DNA from: Bacteroidota bacterium
GTDB taxonomy: Bacteria; Bacteroidota; Bacteroidia; Bacteroidales; UBA10428
Direction: 5' to 3'
Length of the DNA: 6,787 bases
Assembly (NCBI GenBank): GCA_029268165.1
Contig: JAJUGM010000185.1
Coordinates: 1-6,787, forward strand
The translations under genes were made by a program, and so were the position numbers. Below the pieces are notes generated by a model that was not told where the DNA came from, searched no databases, and saw only the letters and a list, made by a program, of their open reading frames with translations. Below are positions 6,385-6,787 of the stretch, piece by piece (the first letter of the stretch is position 1; each line of letters starts with the position of its first letter).

Positions 6385-6787
6385 ATGGCTAAGGCAATAA
6401 CAAAAACTGAATTTTCTTTACCGGGACAAAAAGGTAAATATATAGGCAAAGTAAGAGACGTGTATAATATCAATAATAAATACCTTGTTATGGTAGTTAC
6501 TGACCGCATTTCTGCCTTTGATGTGGTATTACCCAAAGGTATTCCTTATAAGGGTCAGGTTCTGAACCAGATTGCCTCAAAGTTTCTTGATGCTACCGCT
6601 GATATTGTTCCTAACTGGAAAATAACAAGCCCTGACCCTATGGTTACCATAGGGCACTTTGCTGAACCCCTTAAAATAGAAATGGTTATAAGAGGCTACC
6701 TTACGGGACATGCATGGCGTGAATATAAAGCAGGAAAACGTGTGCTCTCGGGTGTGAAAATGCCTGACGGTATGATTGAAAATGAAA
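6385..6787 (+). CDS. purC: Phosphoribosylaminoimidazole-succinocarboxamide (SAICAR) synthase, 5' part truncated by window edge
   Basis: Joins CAIR and aspartate with ATP to make SAICAR in de novo purine synthesis, in the cytoplasm. The first 134 residues are present and the frame is open to the window edge. Seen: KGKYIGKVRDVYNI (16-29), where GKVRD is the nucleotide-binding signature; LVMVVTDRISAFDVVLPKGIP (34-54); KGQVLNQIA (56-64); and KIEMVIRGYLTGHAWREYKAGKR (97-119), the SAICAR synthase signature region. The GHAW and long spacing match the longer, yeast-like form of about 310 residues found in Bacteroidota, rather than the 237-residue E. coli form. The ATG at 6385 lies 20 bp after the phoH stop in an A/T-rich leader with no Shine-Dalgarno motif. 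No purine riboswitch could fit in so short a gap, so any control would act at the phoH promoter or an internal one. Confidence 0.96.
   Translation, partial: MAKAITKTEFSLPGQKGKYIGKVRDVYNINNKYLVMVVTDRISAFDVVLPKGIPYKGQVLNQIASKFLDATADIVPNWKITSPDPMVTIGHFAEPLKIEMVIRGYLTGHAWREYKAGKRVLSGVKMPDGMIENE

Noticed and set aside
6351..6536. 61-codon minus-strand frame with hydrophobic segments opposite the start of purC
   Set aside because: The hydrophobicity is what the complement of Lys/Asn/Asp-rich purC codons produces. It overlaps the phoH stop and purC start with no promoter of its own.

Overview
The window looks like a chromosomal segment of a Bacteroidota bacterium, probably of the Bacteroidales/Marinilabiliales type. 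The evidence is an AT-rich genome of moderate GC, start codons without Shine-Dalgarno motifs but with A/T-rich leaders, candidate promoters of the TTTG-N19-TAnnTTTG type used by this phylum, two lipoprotein glycoside hydrolases, and an SAM-HAT / phoH / purC gene order that I associate with Bacteroidetes genomes (from memory, not checked here).

Left part (1-2785, minus strand): two glycoside hydrolase family 3 lipoproteins lie in tandem only 13 bp apart, a complete BglX-like beta-glucosidase (524-2785) followed by the N-terminal 170 residues of a xylosidase-subfamily GH3 enzyme (1-510, running off the window). Together they look like a small envelope module that trims oligosaccharides to monosaccharides. 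No SusC/SusD or sugar regulator is visible.

Middle (2874-4379, minus strand): a 193-residue protein of uncertain role (2874-3455) has two W-K-G-W...F-L-G repeats that resemble the phage-integrase repeat unit, plus a C-terminal helix-turn-helix, but no recombinase or nuclease domain. It has its own well-formed candidate promoter, and a similar -7 box precedes the bglX-like gene. Upstream of it is mazG (3594-4379), the two-domain NTP pyrophosphohydrolase. A short heptamer tandem repeat lies between mazG and the next gene.

Right part (4524-6787): a divergent pair shares a 101-bp control region. Leftward is an SAM hydroxide adenosyltransferase family protein (4524-5303) whose three usual catalytic residues appear to be replaced. 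Rightward is phoH (5405-6364), followed after 20 bp by the 5' part of purC (6385 onward, truncated by the window edge), a likely phoH-purC operon. The most unusual items are the repeat/HTH protein and the triad-less SAM-HAT protein. The rest is ordinary housekeeping or carbohydrate-use content. No RNA gene, CRISPR array, transposon or phage module was found, and no intergenic stretch exceeds 150 bp.
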